Shown here in pieces: positions 36,918 through 49,319 of a stretch of DNA of 64,000 nt. This stretch comes from Amaurobius ferox (taxonomy: Eukaryota; Arthropoda; Arachnida; Araneae; Amaurobiidae), in NCBI GenBank assembly GCA_951213105.1, contig OX578144.1, positions 87,521,515 to 87,585,514 on the forward strand, given 5' to 3'. Numbering within the stretch: position 1 is the first letter of the stretch; the number at the start of each line of letters is the position of its first letter. Made by a program: the position numbers and the translations under genes. The notes under the pieces were generated by a model. It saw nothing but the letters and a program-made list of their open reading frames with translations. It was not told the origin of the DNA and did not search any database.

Positions 36918-37269
36918 AAAAAGAGAGTTTTGTTAAACAATATAAAATTATATAGCACAATTTTCGAATAGGTATTGGAATGGTATAAATATATATTTGA
37001 ATAAGACATATTTTGAAAGATATGTTACAACAGAGTGCAGTAAAAGTGCCAAACATTAATTAATTCTTGTTATTTTTAGACTTAATTTGATATAATGTTA
37101 GAAAATAAGCCGATAAACTTAAACTGGACAAAATATCATATTTAATCCATACGCGTACATAAATTTTTTCAACAAAATACAGCCGACGTCATGCATACAT
37201 AAGCATACATACAGTACAATACTTAGTGAAATACATTCATAATGACTCAAATTGCCGTTTAATTTAAAT
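36918..37269. other. A+T-rich non-coding DNA
   Basis: Nothing recognised. Confidence 0.5.
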
Positions 37270-37594
37270 ACCAAGTATAGATAGAACGTTGGTTCATAAA
37301 TTATTTATTCCTAGACAGTCAATAACTACGTAATTCAGCAAAATATGTAGTCTTTGACAAGCTAATACCGCGGTTACACCAAAAAGCAAATATTGAATAA
37401 CTTCCTCTCTCTCAATGTTTGATGCGAATTCAAATTGGATAATTTTCCAACTTATGCTTTTCACATCATGTTAAATGAAGTAAACTAATAGATATATATT
37501 GTTACCTCTAAGAAATAACAAATTTATTTATTTATGTAACATGTTACTGTGCCTTGGAATTCATCATCTTAGCATTGAAAGTCGTGCGTTTTTA

Positions 37595-38050
37595 CGTGCA
37601 TAAAAGGACTTAGTAATAATAGCCCAAACCAGTATGCATTGATACGCTAATGTTATTAAAATGGACTATCACCTCGTTAAATATATTTATTTCATTCGTC
37701 AGGGCAAATAAGCAGAAGCTTGATAATAAATAAATACAAAGTGGTTGAAATAATGCTAAACGGGAATAATGGTGGATTTTTAAATTGTAGCGCCACCTAC
37801 CGTGACGAAAAGAAATGACTCGAGAAATGGTAATACAAAACAGCAATGGAAACAAAGCGTGGTGTAGACAAAAATAAGATAAACGAAACATGGCCATGCC
37901 ATAACTAAAATATATGATGTTATGGAGAATTAATAATCCATTTTTTCTAAATTTGAATTGATATAAAAAATCAAAGAAATTAAAATAAAAAAATAACAAG
38001 AACATTTGAATAAAGGTGGTGGGAAAAATCAAGCTGATGAGTAGTCATAC
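37595..38050. other. Non-array insert inside the ~540-bp array
   Basis: Array similarity stops near 37,590 and resumes near 38,060. The interval carries the longest minus-strand frame of the area (140 codons, 37,610-38,032), hydrophobic and AT-rich with no recognised domain. It is more likely an unidentified insertion than a gene. Confidence 0.4.
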
Positions 38051-38321
38051 AGCAGTGATTAGCAATAGAATAATCACTTTATTCGTTCACTTATATTACA
38101 AATATTTTCCTCAACAAATGCCAATGACTACCTTAGACTTTCTACTTGCATAAGCACACGTACTGCATTTCTAGTTTGAAACCATGGTCATTACATTTCT
38201 GCTTGAATAAGTATACATACTATATTTCTACTTAAAAAGGCACACATACTAAATTCTACTTTTATAAGCAGAGAAGCATTACAGCTTCCACTAAATCGCA
38301 CACAAATGACTTAAATTATTT

Positions 38322-38508
38322 AATTTAAATAGTATGCATAGATATAATTTTGGAACACAAGCTATTAATTTCAATAGTATGCATAGATATAATTTTGGGA
38401 CATAAGCTCTTAATTTAAATAGTATGCATAGATATAATTTTGACACATAAGCTATTAATTTAAATAGCATGCACAGATATAATTTTGGCACATAAGCTAT
38501 TAATTTAT
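38322..38508. repeat. 45-bp minisatellite, four copies
   Basis: The unit contains ATAGATATAATTTTGGCACA and TTAATTTAAATAGTATGC. As 45 is a multiple of 3, it stays open on the minus strand as a 15-residue repeat (KLYLCILFKL...), judged incidental. Confidence 0.92.
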
Positions 38509-39365
38509 AGTTGGTTAATCATCAATTCATTCAGTAAAATGCAAAGCCTCCGGGAAGTTAGTATTACTACTAGATCAGTCAGCAAGCATCAAATAACGCT
38601 CTCTCTTCAACAACTGGCACTGATTCAAATTGAATCCTTTTCTCACTGACATGCTTTGTACATCCTGCTAAATGACAATCTGACCCGCATAATTACAGCG
38701 ATAAAATAACGAATTGATATTTATTTACAGTCTTTTTACTATATTTCGGAGGTTTAGTTCCCAAATGTTTAAAGTCCTACTTTATTATGTACATATGCGA
38801 ACTTTTAATCTTCGTTTAACAAATCCTTCCTTAGTATTCTAGACATTCAACTTAATAAATACAGCTGACTCTGACTGAAATTGTTTCTTGCACAGACATA
38901 CACAATATATTTCTACTTTCAGAAGCATGCACACATCAAAATATTTAGTAAAATACACTATTATGCCTAAAATATGTATTTATTCAAACATTAGATATAC
39001 ACAGAATTTTGATACATATACTGGATACAATAGAGAGCTAAACACTTATTAGTTCAGTAATATCCCGACTTCAGTATCTAATACCAATGTTAAACCAGTT
39101 AGAGAAAATTTAATAAAATACACTTAATATCTGGAACGGATTCAACTTGGGTCCGTTTCTTCATTGCATGTATTGCACATCATTTTTAATAAAAATGTAA
39201 CACCCATAATTATGCTACCACAAAACAATAACAAATTTATTTATTTATAGCAATTTTTACAATACATCGAAAGTCTAGATGTCGAAGCGTTTAAAGCCCT
39301 TCTTCATTATTTAAGCAAGCGATCTTTTATTCTTTTTTTTAATTCGTTTACTAGCTTTTCCTATT

Positions 39366-40306
39366 AATTTCCTTATATACATAATGTATAAGAGAAGCAT
39401 TATGACGGGGTCGAAAATTCGAATTCGAGTTTTCGACGGGAGTGCACGTTTCAAGCATCCCTGATCACGAATCAAACATTTTTGAGGTGATGTCTGTGTG
39501 TGTGTGTGTGAAAGTATGTGTGGGGTGAGTGTGTGTGTCAGTAAGTCTGTTGAGACGATATCTCACGAACGAATGGAGCGATTCGAATGAAATTTGGTAC
39601 AAAAATCACAAACTGCGAATACTGGAAGCCTATTGTTTTTAAACGTAATCGAATGTTCAGAACCCCCCTAGATTTTGGAGTGAAATATTGAAAAAATCAT
39701 CAAAAAATCAAAACCTTTAATAAAGTTACACAGATAGACATTTCTTATATAATTTTTCCTTAGAAAACGATTAGCATAAACTTTAGAACGCTAGCACGAA
39801 CCGTTCTCGAGATATTGCATATTTTTCATATAAATTTATCAAAAAATCCCATAAATTAAAACAAAAAATTAATTGTTGAGAAACATGTTCACTTTTCATA
39901 TGTAATATCATCCGATAAATTGGGTGACTTCAGTCTTGTGTATCTAGCTCGTTCCATTCATGAAAAAAGATACTTTGAGTAATAATTTTGTATTTGAACG
40001 CCAATAGTCATTTACCTGCTATAAGAATAACTTATTTCTCCGTCCATAACGCTTGGCGAGATGTTGGCGACGAATTTGGCGGAAAGTCGTCAACTTGGCG
40101 ACTTTTTTAAATGTTGCCAAATTAACGAAAATCTCTCCAAATGGATAAAAATGACGCTAAATCAATAAAAATGACAACTAATTGTCGAAAATTCAATATC
40201 TTGGAAAGAATATAAGTATCTACTATAAGAATAACCGATTTTTTTTACCGTAAAAGTAGTAAATTCATCGCATTATGTAAGAAAAGTCATGTGTTGCCAC
40301 ATCAGA
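39366..40306 (+). mobile_element. Hairpin-ended element (Helentron-like) inserted in the array
   Basis: About 940 bp and close to the 34.1-kb copy. It has head TTTCCTTATATACATAATG with an inverted arm, GACGGGGTCGAAAATTCGAA, a short (TG)n block (39,493-39,539), one GGCGAC/GTCGCC module, and tail AAAGTCATGTGTTGCCACAT, then CAGATTTTTTT. It interrupts an array unit between CTAGCTTTTCC and CAGATTTT, so it is younger than the array. Confidence 0.75.
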
Positions 40307-42689
40307 TTTTTTTCCTTAAAAAGAAAACACTTGGATTTACTTGAATGTATTACTTCCATAGACTTATAGACTTCATTTCTGCTTTTCTAATTATGCACAC
40401 ATTAAACCGTTTGTTAAAGTACTCCAACACGACTCAAGCAATTCAAATATTATTTAACTCAGATTCTTGTATAATTCAAACATTAGACAAATACAGAACA
40501 TTTGTACATAAACTTAATAAATAGAGATCTCATCACTAATTCAATGAATTCAAAGCCTTTGAAGCTAATGCCACTGCTTCAGCAAACGTAGAATAATATT
40601 CACATAATATCTGGTAATACTTCAACTTGGATCTTTCTTTCACTGTCACGCATTGCATATCATGTTAAATGATAATCTAAAGCACATAATTATAATACTA
40701 CAAAACACTAACAAATTTAATTATTTACAGAGCGCTTTACTATACATCGAAAGTTAAGAACCAGAAGCGTTTAAAATCCTTCTTTATTATTTAAACAAGC
40801 GTTCTTTTATCATTTTCTTGAAAATTTGTCCTTTAATCTTTCCGGATTTTCTCCTAAGTAAAAGCAGTTGTATTTGCTTGAATGTTTTACTTGAATAAGC
40901 GTATGCACTATATTTCTACTTCCATAACCATGCACACTAACGTTTAATGGAATGCAGCAAGTCGACTCAAATTCTTATTTAATTAAAATGTATAATATAA
41001 TTCATTAAAACATTAGACATACGCAGAAATTTAGAAAATAAACTAGATACATAAAAAGCTAAATACTAATTAATTCAGCAAAACTCGAAGTTTCCACAGC
41101 TAATACAACTTCTATTCCAGTTAGATGAAATTGCACTCAATGTCTGGCACGGGTTCATCTAGGATTCTGTTTTCAGTAGTATGCGTTGCACATCATATAA
41201 AATGACAAAATAACACGTAGTTATTTTACCACAAAACAATAAAAAATGAATTTGTTTACAATGCCTTTTATTAAGGTCAAAATCCCGAATCACCTTACTT
41301 CATTATTTAGATATTTGCTATTCTTTTCTTAAAAAACAGTTTACCAGCTTTGCAGATTTTCACCTTAACAAAGCAGTTGATAATGCTTGAGATTTTTACT
41401 TACAAAACTTATACAATATTTCTCTTGCATAATTATGCACAAGTAAAACTATTCGTAAAATACGTCAACATGACTCAAATCTTATATAATTCATATATTA
41501 TTTAAATTACATTATTATTTAATTCAAACATCAAACATAATCTGTAATCACTAATAATTAATTAAAATTCAAAGCCTCGGAAGTTGATACCAATGTTAGA
41601 CACGGGAAGTAAAACACAGACAAACATTTTCTCAATATTTACCAAAAATTCACATTGGAACATTTACCCATTGGCAAATTCGGTATATACAATGATTAAT
41701 GTCAATCTAACACATAATTATGCTACTACCGTAGTCGTGTCTCTAGCTAAAGACATTTAATACTGTCTTATGAACGTTCGCTAATAATAATAAATTTATT
41801 CATTTACAGCATGTTAATTATACTCAAATCGTTTAAAGACCTGCTTAAAGTATTTAGACACATGTTTTTTTATTGAATTCTAAAATAATCATTCACTGGC
41901 TTATTATTCTTTCTCCTTGCCGCTGACTTTGCATGAATTTTTTATTTACATGCATTTCTATACTATATTTATACTTTCACAAAAATGTACTAGTTAATAT
42001 ACATGCATGACACAAATTCTTATTTATTCCAAGTATTATTTGGTCAAACTTCTTGTTTAACTAAAATATCAAGTAATTTTGACACATACACTAAATACAT
42101 CAAGAAATAATCACTAATGAATTCAGTAAAATTTGAAGCTTCCGTAGCTAATGCCACTCCTACACCAAACAGCAAACGTCGAATAAAATTCACTCAATAT
42201 CTGGCAAAGCCTCAACAGTAATCATTTATCCACTGATATAATATGCATGTCATGCTTGAGGACAATATGGAGCACATAATTATGTTATCGCAAAATAATA
42301 AAAAAGTATAAAATTATTACACATTTTAATATAGTTTTAATTATACTTCTTATTATACTACTTTATATTCACTTTTTATGATACTTCGAAGGTTTAAATC
42401 GCAAATCGCATAAATCAACATTTAGCCTCATGATTTTTTATTCTTTACTAAAAAATTCATTCACTACTTTTCCAGAATTTATCCTTAATAAAAACATTTG
42501 ACGTTTCGTGATTTTTTCATTTGCATAAAATTTTACTTACATTGCATCTCTATTTTCATACCCATACACACGGTAAAATGTTTACTAAAATACACCAATT
42601 TGATTTAAATTCTTATTTGTATCGAATACTATTTAATTCAAATTAATATTTAATTCAAAATTAAACATAGTAGTTTTCTACATAAGCTG

Positions 42690-43660
42690 GATATATAGAG
42701 ATCTAAATACTAATTAATTCAGTAAAATTCGAAACCTCCAAGAAGATAATTGCTGCTGCTTGACAAGTTAGCAAACATCGAACAATATTCACTCAATATT
42801 TGGCACGGATTCAACTGGGATCTTTCTTCTATTGGCAAACATCGCACATCATGTTAAACATCACTCACAGAAATAATTATGTTACCGTAAAAACATTAAG
42901 AAATTTATTTATTAACGGCGCTTTTTACGATACATTGGGAGTTCAGATCGTCAAGTGTTTAAAATCCTATTCAAGTGCTCTTTTATTCTTTTATTAAAAA
43001 TATTTCTTTAGCTTTCCATATTATCTTCTTAACAAAAGCAAATGACTTTGCCTGGTTGTTTCACTTACATAAACGTATACACCATTTTTATACTTTCATA
43101 ATTGTGCCCCCTAATTTTTTTTTTAAATAACACAATATGACTCAAATTGTATTTAATTATTTTTCGCAAATATTGTTTAACTCAAATTATTTTGTAACTC
43201 AAACATTAAAAACATAATGACTCATCATAGAGAGCTAATCACTAATTAATTCAGTAAAATTCGAAACGTCCAAGAAGATAATTGGTGCTGTTTGACAAGT
43301 TAGCAAACATCGAACAATACTCACTCAATATTTGGCACGGATTCAACTGGGATCTTTCTTCCACTGGCAAACATCGCACATCATGTTAAACATCACTCAT
43401 ACACATTATGTTACCGCAAAACATTAACAAATTTATTTATTTTCGGCGCTTTTTACGATACATTGGGAGTTCAGATCACCAAGTGTTTAAAATCCTTCAT
43501 AATTTAAACAAGTGCTATTTTATTATTTTCTTAAAAAATATTTCCTTAGCTCTTTATATATTTTCTTCTAAATAAAAATAGCTGACTTTACCTGATTTTT
43601 TCACTTACAAAAACGTATACACTATTTTTATACTTTCATAACTGTGCACACTTAAAAAGT
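42690..43660 (+). repeat. Two nearly identical adjacent array units
   Basis: About 42,700-43,110 and 43,240-43,650 share long runs with very few differences (for example AAGAAGATAATTG, TTTGGCACGGATTCAACTGG and AAACATCGCACATCATG). Neighbouring units are much more diverged. Confidence 0.85.
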
Positions 43661-44150
43661 TTTTTTTTTTTTAAATAGCACAATCTGACTCAAATTGTAT
43701 TTAATTATATTTCACTAATATTGTTTAACTCAAATTATTTTGTAATTCAAACATTAGAAAAACAATGACTCATCATAGGGAGCTAATCACTAATTAATTC
43801 AGTAAAACTCAAAGCCACCGAAGCTTATCACTTCTAGTCTAAACAGCAAACGTTGAAAAACATTGCTTTCAATACCTGGCAAGGCTTCAACCTGGATTTT
43901 TTTCCCACTGGCAAGCATCGCAGATCATGTTAAATGACAATCTGACACACATAATTATGTTACCACAAAACAATAACAAATCTATTTATTTACAACTTTT
44001 TTTTACTATACCTCGAAAGTCTAGATCTCGAATCGTTTAAAGCCCCACTTCATTACTTAGACATACGCTCTTTTATTCCTTAAAAATTTCTTCTCTAGCT
44101 TTCCAGATTTTCACCTAACAAAAGCCGCTGACTTCGCTGAAGTTTTCTTG

Positions 44151-44839
44151 TTTTTTTTGTTTTTTGTTTTCTTTCCTTTACGCGGGGTCTTTTGATATTC
44201 TGGTTCGTGCTCGGCAATTTAGCTCGCTTGTGATCGAAAGCGTGAATATAATGGGGGAAAATCTTTTATATAATATTTTCAGAAGCGAATAAATTGAAGA
44301 AGTAAAATTCCATTATTTTCTGTGCCTCTGTTTTAGGGGCTTTTACCATCAGTGATTTATTACTTATCTCATTATGCTTATGAATATAAACAGACTTCAG
44401 TAATAAAAATGTAATTTGATCGTATTTTTTGTACCGTGTCAATAGAATTTCTACTGCTACGAGTGAAGATAACAACGAACTTGTCAGTATAATGTAGAAT
44501 TTTACTGAAAAGTTACATCCTACTCGTGATTTATTATTTATTCTATTTAGGTATGAAAAAGATTCCTGTAACTACAAAAAAATATGTATTTTAATGCAAT
44601 GTTTTTAACTGAATTCTCTTTGATATGAGAAGAAAAAATATATGAACTTTTATGATTTATGACTTTACTTTGTAATACTTTTGTATTTAAAAAAAACTAA
44701 ATATTCATAAAAGGGAAAAATTCTGTTTTGTTACAAAATAGTATTTTTCTTCTTTTTTGCATTTTTCCAAAAAAATAAATTGAATTTTGTTTTTAAATAT
44801 TTTAGGTCCTTCGTGTGTTGGCTTTACAGAAAAGTGTAT
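44151..44839. other. A+T-rich non-coding DNA
   Basis: No gene. A slightly GC-richer stretch at 44,180-44,260 has no recognisable feature. Confidence 0.5.
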
Positions 44840-45005
44840 TTACATTTGATGATTGGCAACATTGTATATATATATATAATTTTTTCTTCTTAGAACCAAG
44901 CAAACATTAGAAACACATCTTTGTTGTACATTTGATAATTGGCTATGTTTTACATATATACTTTTTTTTAGAGTCAAACAGACATTAGAAACACATCTTT
45001 GTTTC
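44840..45005 (+). repeat. Two-copy ~83-bp tandem duplication
   Basis: TACATTTGATGATTGGC... ATTAGAAACACATCTTTGTT occurs twice in succession, with a TA-rich middle. Confidence 0.88.
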
Positions 45006-45879
45006 CTCGTTTGCATTTCTTTCACATGCTAATAAAGATTCCATTTCACAGCAAAATGTGTAAAATAGTTTTAGTGCCTAAATAAAGACATATCGAATAA
45101 ACAAGTATATACTATTCTTTTAATGATTTAAAGTTCGTGTCTAATATACATGTTATCAATAGTATCAAGAAAGAGTGTAAAGATTTCAGTCTATTAATTA
45201 GGTGCTTCGTAGAGCAACTTTTTAATTAATTTTAAAAAAGCAAATTTTTATTTTGATTTAAACGATCTACTAATTTGATATTTAAGGACCTACTAATTTG
45301 ATATTTATAAGCAAATTTTAACAACATTTAAATCATTAAATTAAATAACCCCTTTTTTCTTTCTAAAATGTCTTTCATAAGTTATTTCCTGTTTAAAGAG
45401 TTGTCAGGAAACATTTAATCTTCTTTTTTAATGATTACATAATTATATGGATACCTTTAATTTGCTACAAATAAATGTTTTTTATTTCAATAAACGACCT
45501 GATGTTATTCTGATTGCATATTAACACAACACTTTTTAAAGTAATTTATATTATCTTCCTTTTCTGCATATTGCATCATTTAAACTATAACGAAATAACA
45601 CCCTTCATAGTGTGATAGAAAGTAAATATTTAAAATATTTACGAGTGCAAATAAATATTAATAACATTTAGTGTCACATCCTTAGTATCAGTGAACAGAA
45701 AACTGGAAACGTGGAAAAATAAAAATCTGGTAAAATTTAATATCCTTCTATTTGGATATATCTGCTGTATACCGTGTAGAAACATTTTATTTTAAACCAT
45801 AGAACCATTATTTCGTAGAAAAGTGTGATATAATCCATATAATAATTGTCTAACGTATTTATGTCTTTAATAATCCCTG
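45006..45879. other. A+T-rich non-coding DNA
   Basis: Only a small duplicated CTACTAATTTGATATTTA near 45,270-45,305. Confidence 0.5.
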
Positions 45880-46480
45880 AAAAGCCCTCTGGCGACATTA
45901 GAAAATTAAATCTTTCCACACTTACAGTATCCAAAGACAAAAATTACAAGACAAAAATGATTTTGAGTCTCCTTCCTCCAGAAAGCGTAGAAAATGAGGG
46001 GTTTGAAAAGTCTATACCCTTCAACCCCCCCCCCCCTGTCATCTATAAGGTCGAATCTTTGCGCACATACAGTACTGCCTACCAGTCTATGTTCCAGACC
46101 CTAATGAAGCCGGATTCCATACTTTCTCATCCTCCAGGGGAGTAGAAAATAAGGGATTATTGAAAAATCACCCAAGAACCTCAAGACAACTTTTTCTGAA
46201 TATTTGCACACTTATAGTATCGGCTACAAGATAAAAAATGAATTGGAATGAGGTGTTCGAAAAGTCAAACCATATACTTCAAAAGCCCTTCGGTTGCCTA
46301 AAAGGCTGGATTTTTGCTCACTTACAGTAACTCCTGAGGTCCAGAACCTAACGAAGCTGGATTGTACATTTTGTCATCCCCCAGGTGCGTAAAAAATAAG
46401 GAATTATTGACAAGTCATTTAAGGACCTCAAGGCTATTTAGAAGGTCGAATATTTTCCCATTTATTTTATTGATTACAGG
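45880..46480 (+). repeat. ~140-bp degenerate tandem repeat, four to five copies
   Basis: CACACTTACAGTAT-type anchors occur at about 45,917, 46,062, 46,203, 46,316 and 46,456. Other recurring text: CTCATCCTCCAGGGGAGTAG, AAAATAAGGGATTATTGA and AAGGTCGAAT. A 99-codon frame (45,846-46,145) covers two units and is not conserved in the others. Contains a poly-C run at 46,026-46,037. Confidence 0.82.
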
Positions 46481-46665
46481 ACAAAACCTAACTAAACCAG
46501 TTTAAAATAATTTAGCGATTAGTGCCATATATTTTTCAACAAAATAAAAATTATTTAAAAAAAAGTGCAACAGGACAAAACCTAACTGAACCAGTTTAAA
46601 TTAATTTAGCGATTAGTGCCATATATTTTTTAACAAAATAAAAATTATTTATAAAAAAAGTGCAA
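46477..46665 (+). repeat. 94-bp tandem duplication
   Basis: CAGGACAAAACCTAACTAAA ... AAAGTGCAA is repeated at once with few changes, starting at 46,477 and 46,571. Confidence 0.95.
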
Positions 46666-46723
46666 TTTAGTTTTTGAAGAATGATAGTTTCTGTCTCCTT
46701 GCCAGGCTTGAACATGAATGAAG

Positions 46724-46725
<2 letters not shown>

Positions 46726-46778
<53 letters not shown>
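46726..46778. repeat. (TA)n microsatellite
   Basis: Uninterrupted TA run. Confidence 0.96.
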
Positions 46779-46781
<3 letters not shown>

Positions 46782-47184
46782 TCACTATAAAAAACATCTT
46801 GTATGAGATTATGAGATTTGTATTATGTGGATTTGATGGACATCCAATTGTAGCTTACAAAAAGAAACTTAAACAAAGTACTAGTTCCTTCGGCTGTGAT
46901 TTTCACTTGTACACATAAATATATATTTTCGTAAATAAAAAAAATATTGTGTAGCTTTCGCAGAAAAATGCAGACTCCAAAAATATTTTATTGATTCGTA
47001 TGTATCAGAGACTCGAGTAGTATCATAACCGCACAACTTAGAATACAAAAGTATAAAATCAAAACTGAAAGGCATATATATTTTTCGGCAAATGGTATGG
47101 CTGTATATTGGAGTATATCTATAACACTAAGGAAGTAGATACTAGTCGAAGATCTGTATAACAAATAATTTGCCGTATTCGCTG
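46779..47184. other. A+T-rich non-coding DNA
   Basis: Nothing recognised. Confidence 0.5.
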
Positions 47185-47380
47185 TGACATACGCTGGAAG
47201 TGCTACAAATAGTGAAATACGCTGGAAGTGCTACAAATAGTGAAATACGCTGGAAGTGCTACAAATAGTGAAATACGCTGGAAGTGCTACAAATAGTGAA
47301 ATACGCTGGAAGTGCTACAAATAGTGAAATACGCTGGAAGTGCTACAAATAGTGAAATACGCTGGAAGTGCTACAAATAG
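47185..47380 (+). repeat. 28-bp tandem repeat, seven near-identical copies
   Basis: The unit is TGAAATACGCTGGAAGTGCT plus ACAAATAG. The only difference I see is TGACATAC in the first copy. There are no spacers, so it is not CRISPR-like. Confidence 0.98.
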
Positions 47381-47779
47381 TGAAATGGGAAAAGCGGAAA
47401 ATGTTGTATGTGTGTGTGTGCATATGTGTTTTATAATACTAAAATACTGTATTTCCGAGAGAAGATTTAGGCAAGCTTTTTTTAAGCGAAGAAATTTAAA
47501 TGAAACAATAAAAGTACCACACTCACGCCAGTATGCCACATTATATTGTGACGGACGCGACCATCTGCACTACACGTCAATAAGCACTTATGGATTACGC
47601 CGACTACGAGAGCGGTTCCTCCATAGGTTTTATCGCCGTTAACTTCATCATATATGATCTAATTCAGAAGAAATAAACTGCTTCTATGAATTTACACAAA
47701 CTGCATAATTTACAATAGAAATAAGATAATATTTCACCCCACAAAAATAGACAATTAAAAAAAATATTTTTTTAAAGAA
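47381..47779. other. Unrecognised DNA, GC-richer at 47,520-47,640
   Basis: The block ending CCATAGGTTTTATCGCCG is richer in CpG than its surroundings and is open in one frame on each strand. No family or splice signal recognised. Confidence 0.35.
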
Positions 47780-48270
47780 AATATAATAAAATAAAATAAA
47801 GTCTTTATTATTGTTCCATGCACATCATGGAACGCAATTTATAAAAATAAAACTGAAAATCTGTCTGTCCGTCTGTTTGTTTGTCTCATCATCACGAGAG
47901 AACGGCTGAACCGAATTTGATGAAATTTTGTGCGTAGCCTTAAAATATCCCCACTTAAAATTTTGTCCATGTTTCAAGTTTCTAAAACCAGGGGTTGTCG
48001 AGATATTATTGAAAAACAAAACTTTTTCATAGGAGTTCTAATCTGTAACTCCCTGGTTCCTCCAAACGAAAAGGTTGGAAATGACTGGTTTAAAACGTGA
48101 AAGTGAATTAAAACGCTATTTCTGAGTTTGGTGGAATATTTTTGCGCTAATTACTCACTTTGTGAATATATGAATTGTTTGAAAACATGAACGTTTGAAA
48201 CATGAATGCAAATGGAAAAATTATCTCCATGGTTTATTTTTCACAAGCTTTTACTCAACAATGAAAAGTA
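47780..48270 (-). repeat. Dispersed repeat, inverse of 15.3-15.9 kb
   Basis: Reverse-complement match to 15,310-15,862. Just inside its left end is a perfect hairpin, GTTCCATG (47,813-47,820) with CATGGAAC (47,826-47,833). A TCTG/TTTG block follows (47,861-47,886), then ACGGCTGAACCGAATTTGAT. Only one copy of the ~147-bp inner block is present. Confidence 0.7.
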
Positions 48271-48514
48271 TTCAGAAATCAAAACGGTTATTTAAATATC
48301 AGCTTTTTATGAGGAAGATTCTACCTTATACCATGTTGCTCAGCAACGCAATGAAGTTAAATGTGCTTTTTAATGTTTATTATTATGTTTTCGATTTGAA
48401 TAATAAATGAATGGATATAAAATATATCTTATAAATGCACGGTTTGATTTTTCTTTTAATTAAAATAATTACGGACTCCGCACATCACTTTCATTTATTT
48501 TGGCAAAGAATTTT
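48271..48514. other. A+T-rich non-coding DNA
   Basis: Contains a small perfect hairpin GTTGCTCAGCAAC near 48,333-48,346. Otherwise empty. Confidence 0.45.
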
Positions 48515-48605
48515 CAAACTTATATACTGAGTTTAGCCAATGAACTCATATATGGTGTTTAGCCAATAAACTCATATATAGTGTTTAGCCAATAAACTCA
48601 TTCAG
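48515..48605 (+). repeat. 31-bp tandem repeat, three copies
   Basis: TTTAGCCAATAAACTCATAT repeated with small variation. Confidence 0.9.
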
Positions 48606-48699
48606 CCGATTGTTGAAACAGAATAAGACTAGAATGGGTATATCTTCTAATACAATTTTTGTGTTTTCATTTCATATGTACAAACGGGATCGGAATGTT

Positions 48700-49180
48700 C
48701 CATTCATCAGATCTGCAAATTCAGATCTACGAATTTGGCGGAATATTGCTAACTTGGTAATTTTTCTAAAACGTTACCAAATTGAAGGGAATGCCACCAG
48801 ATTGACAAAAACGACACTAAATCAATGAAATTAATTTTGTCTTTTTAAAAGAGAGTACTGAAATGATTTTTAGTAGCATTTGTCTGCCAGTCCAACCATC
48901 CTGTTTAGTAACACATTTAGCGAATTTTTAAAATGTTACCAAAGTGATAGAAATGTTTGTAAATCCATAAAAATATCTTTATAAAATTGCGCTAAATATA
49001 TGAAATTAATTATGTTTTGTTAGGGAATAGTATTGTGATGATGTTTTGTCACTTTGTCGTCAAGTGGGACTGTTAGTTTAGCAGTCCTACTTGGCGATAC
49101 ATTTGACAATTTTTTAAAATGTCGCAAAATTGCCGAAAATGTCGCCAAATCTTCCATAGAGATAGCATTATTCATACGAT
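48700..49180 (+). repeat. Three degenerate GGCGAC/GTCGCC modules
   Basis: Copies near 48,725, 48,905 and 49,085 carry ACACATTTAGCGAATTTTT, AAAATGTTACCAAAGTGA and AAAATGTCGCCAAATC-type text. As at 5.1 kb, the modules stand without the element's hairpin head. Confidence 0.6.
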
Positions 49181-49319
49181 ATATTTTCCAACAATTTATT
49201 TGAAGCAAATGATATCACGTCGCTTAGGAACGGATTTAAATCCAATGTGTTTATGCGGCAGATGATTTTTATTAAATCATTTCCGATGTAAATAATAAAG
49301 ATATGTATATAAAATAAAT

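Larger units (their letters stand above)
37270..44150 (+). repeat. Decayed tandem array, ~540-bp period
   Basis: A block containing CTCAATATCTGGCACGGATT, then a GCACATCATGTTAAATGACA-type phrase recurs at about 37,462, 38,655, 39,176, 40,656, 41,190, 41,700, 42,255, 42,846, 43,378 and 43,922. After removing the inserted element at 39,366-40,306, spacings are about 510-590 bp. Each unit also has ACAAATTTATTTATTTAC, a CTAGCTTTCCAGATTTTC block, ACTTGCATAAGC and CTAATTAATTCAGTAAAATT in the same order. About 10-12 units, mostly 70-85% alike by eye. No protein-coding frame spans a unit, and its function is unknown. Confidence 0.88.

Noticed and set aside
37610..38032. 140-codon minus-strand frame as a membrane protein
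   Set aside because: Its hydrophobicity follows from AT-rich composition, no domain is recognisable, and it sits in an insert within a non-coding array.
38030..38060. Hammerhead ribozyme core (CTGATGAG)
   Set aside because: The required GAAA segment and closing helices are not found at the right distance. No hammerhead core was found in the Penelope-type flanks either.
45846..46145. 99-codon frame as a gene
   Set aside because: It spans two units of a degenerate ~140-bp tandem repeat, and the other units do not keep the frame.
47185..47380. CRISPR array
   Set aside because: The repeats are head-to-tail with no spacers, in what appears to be eukaryotic nuclear DNA.
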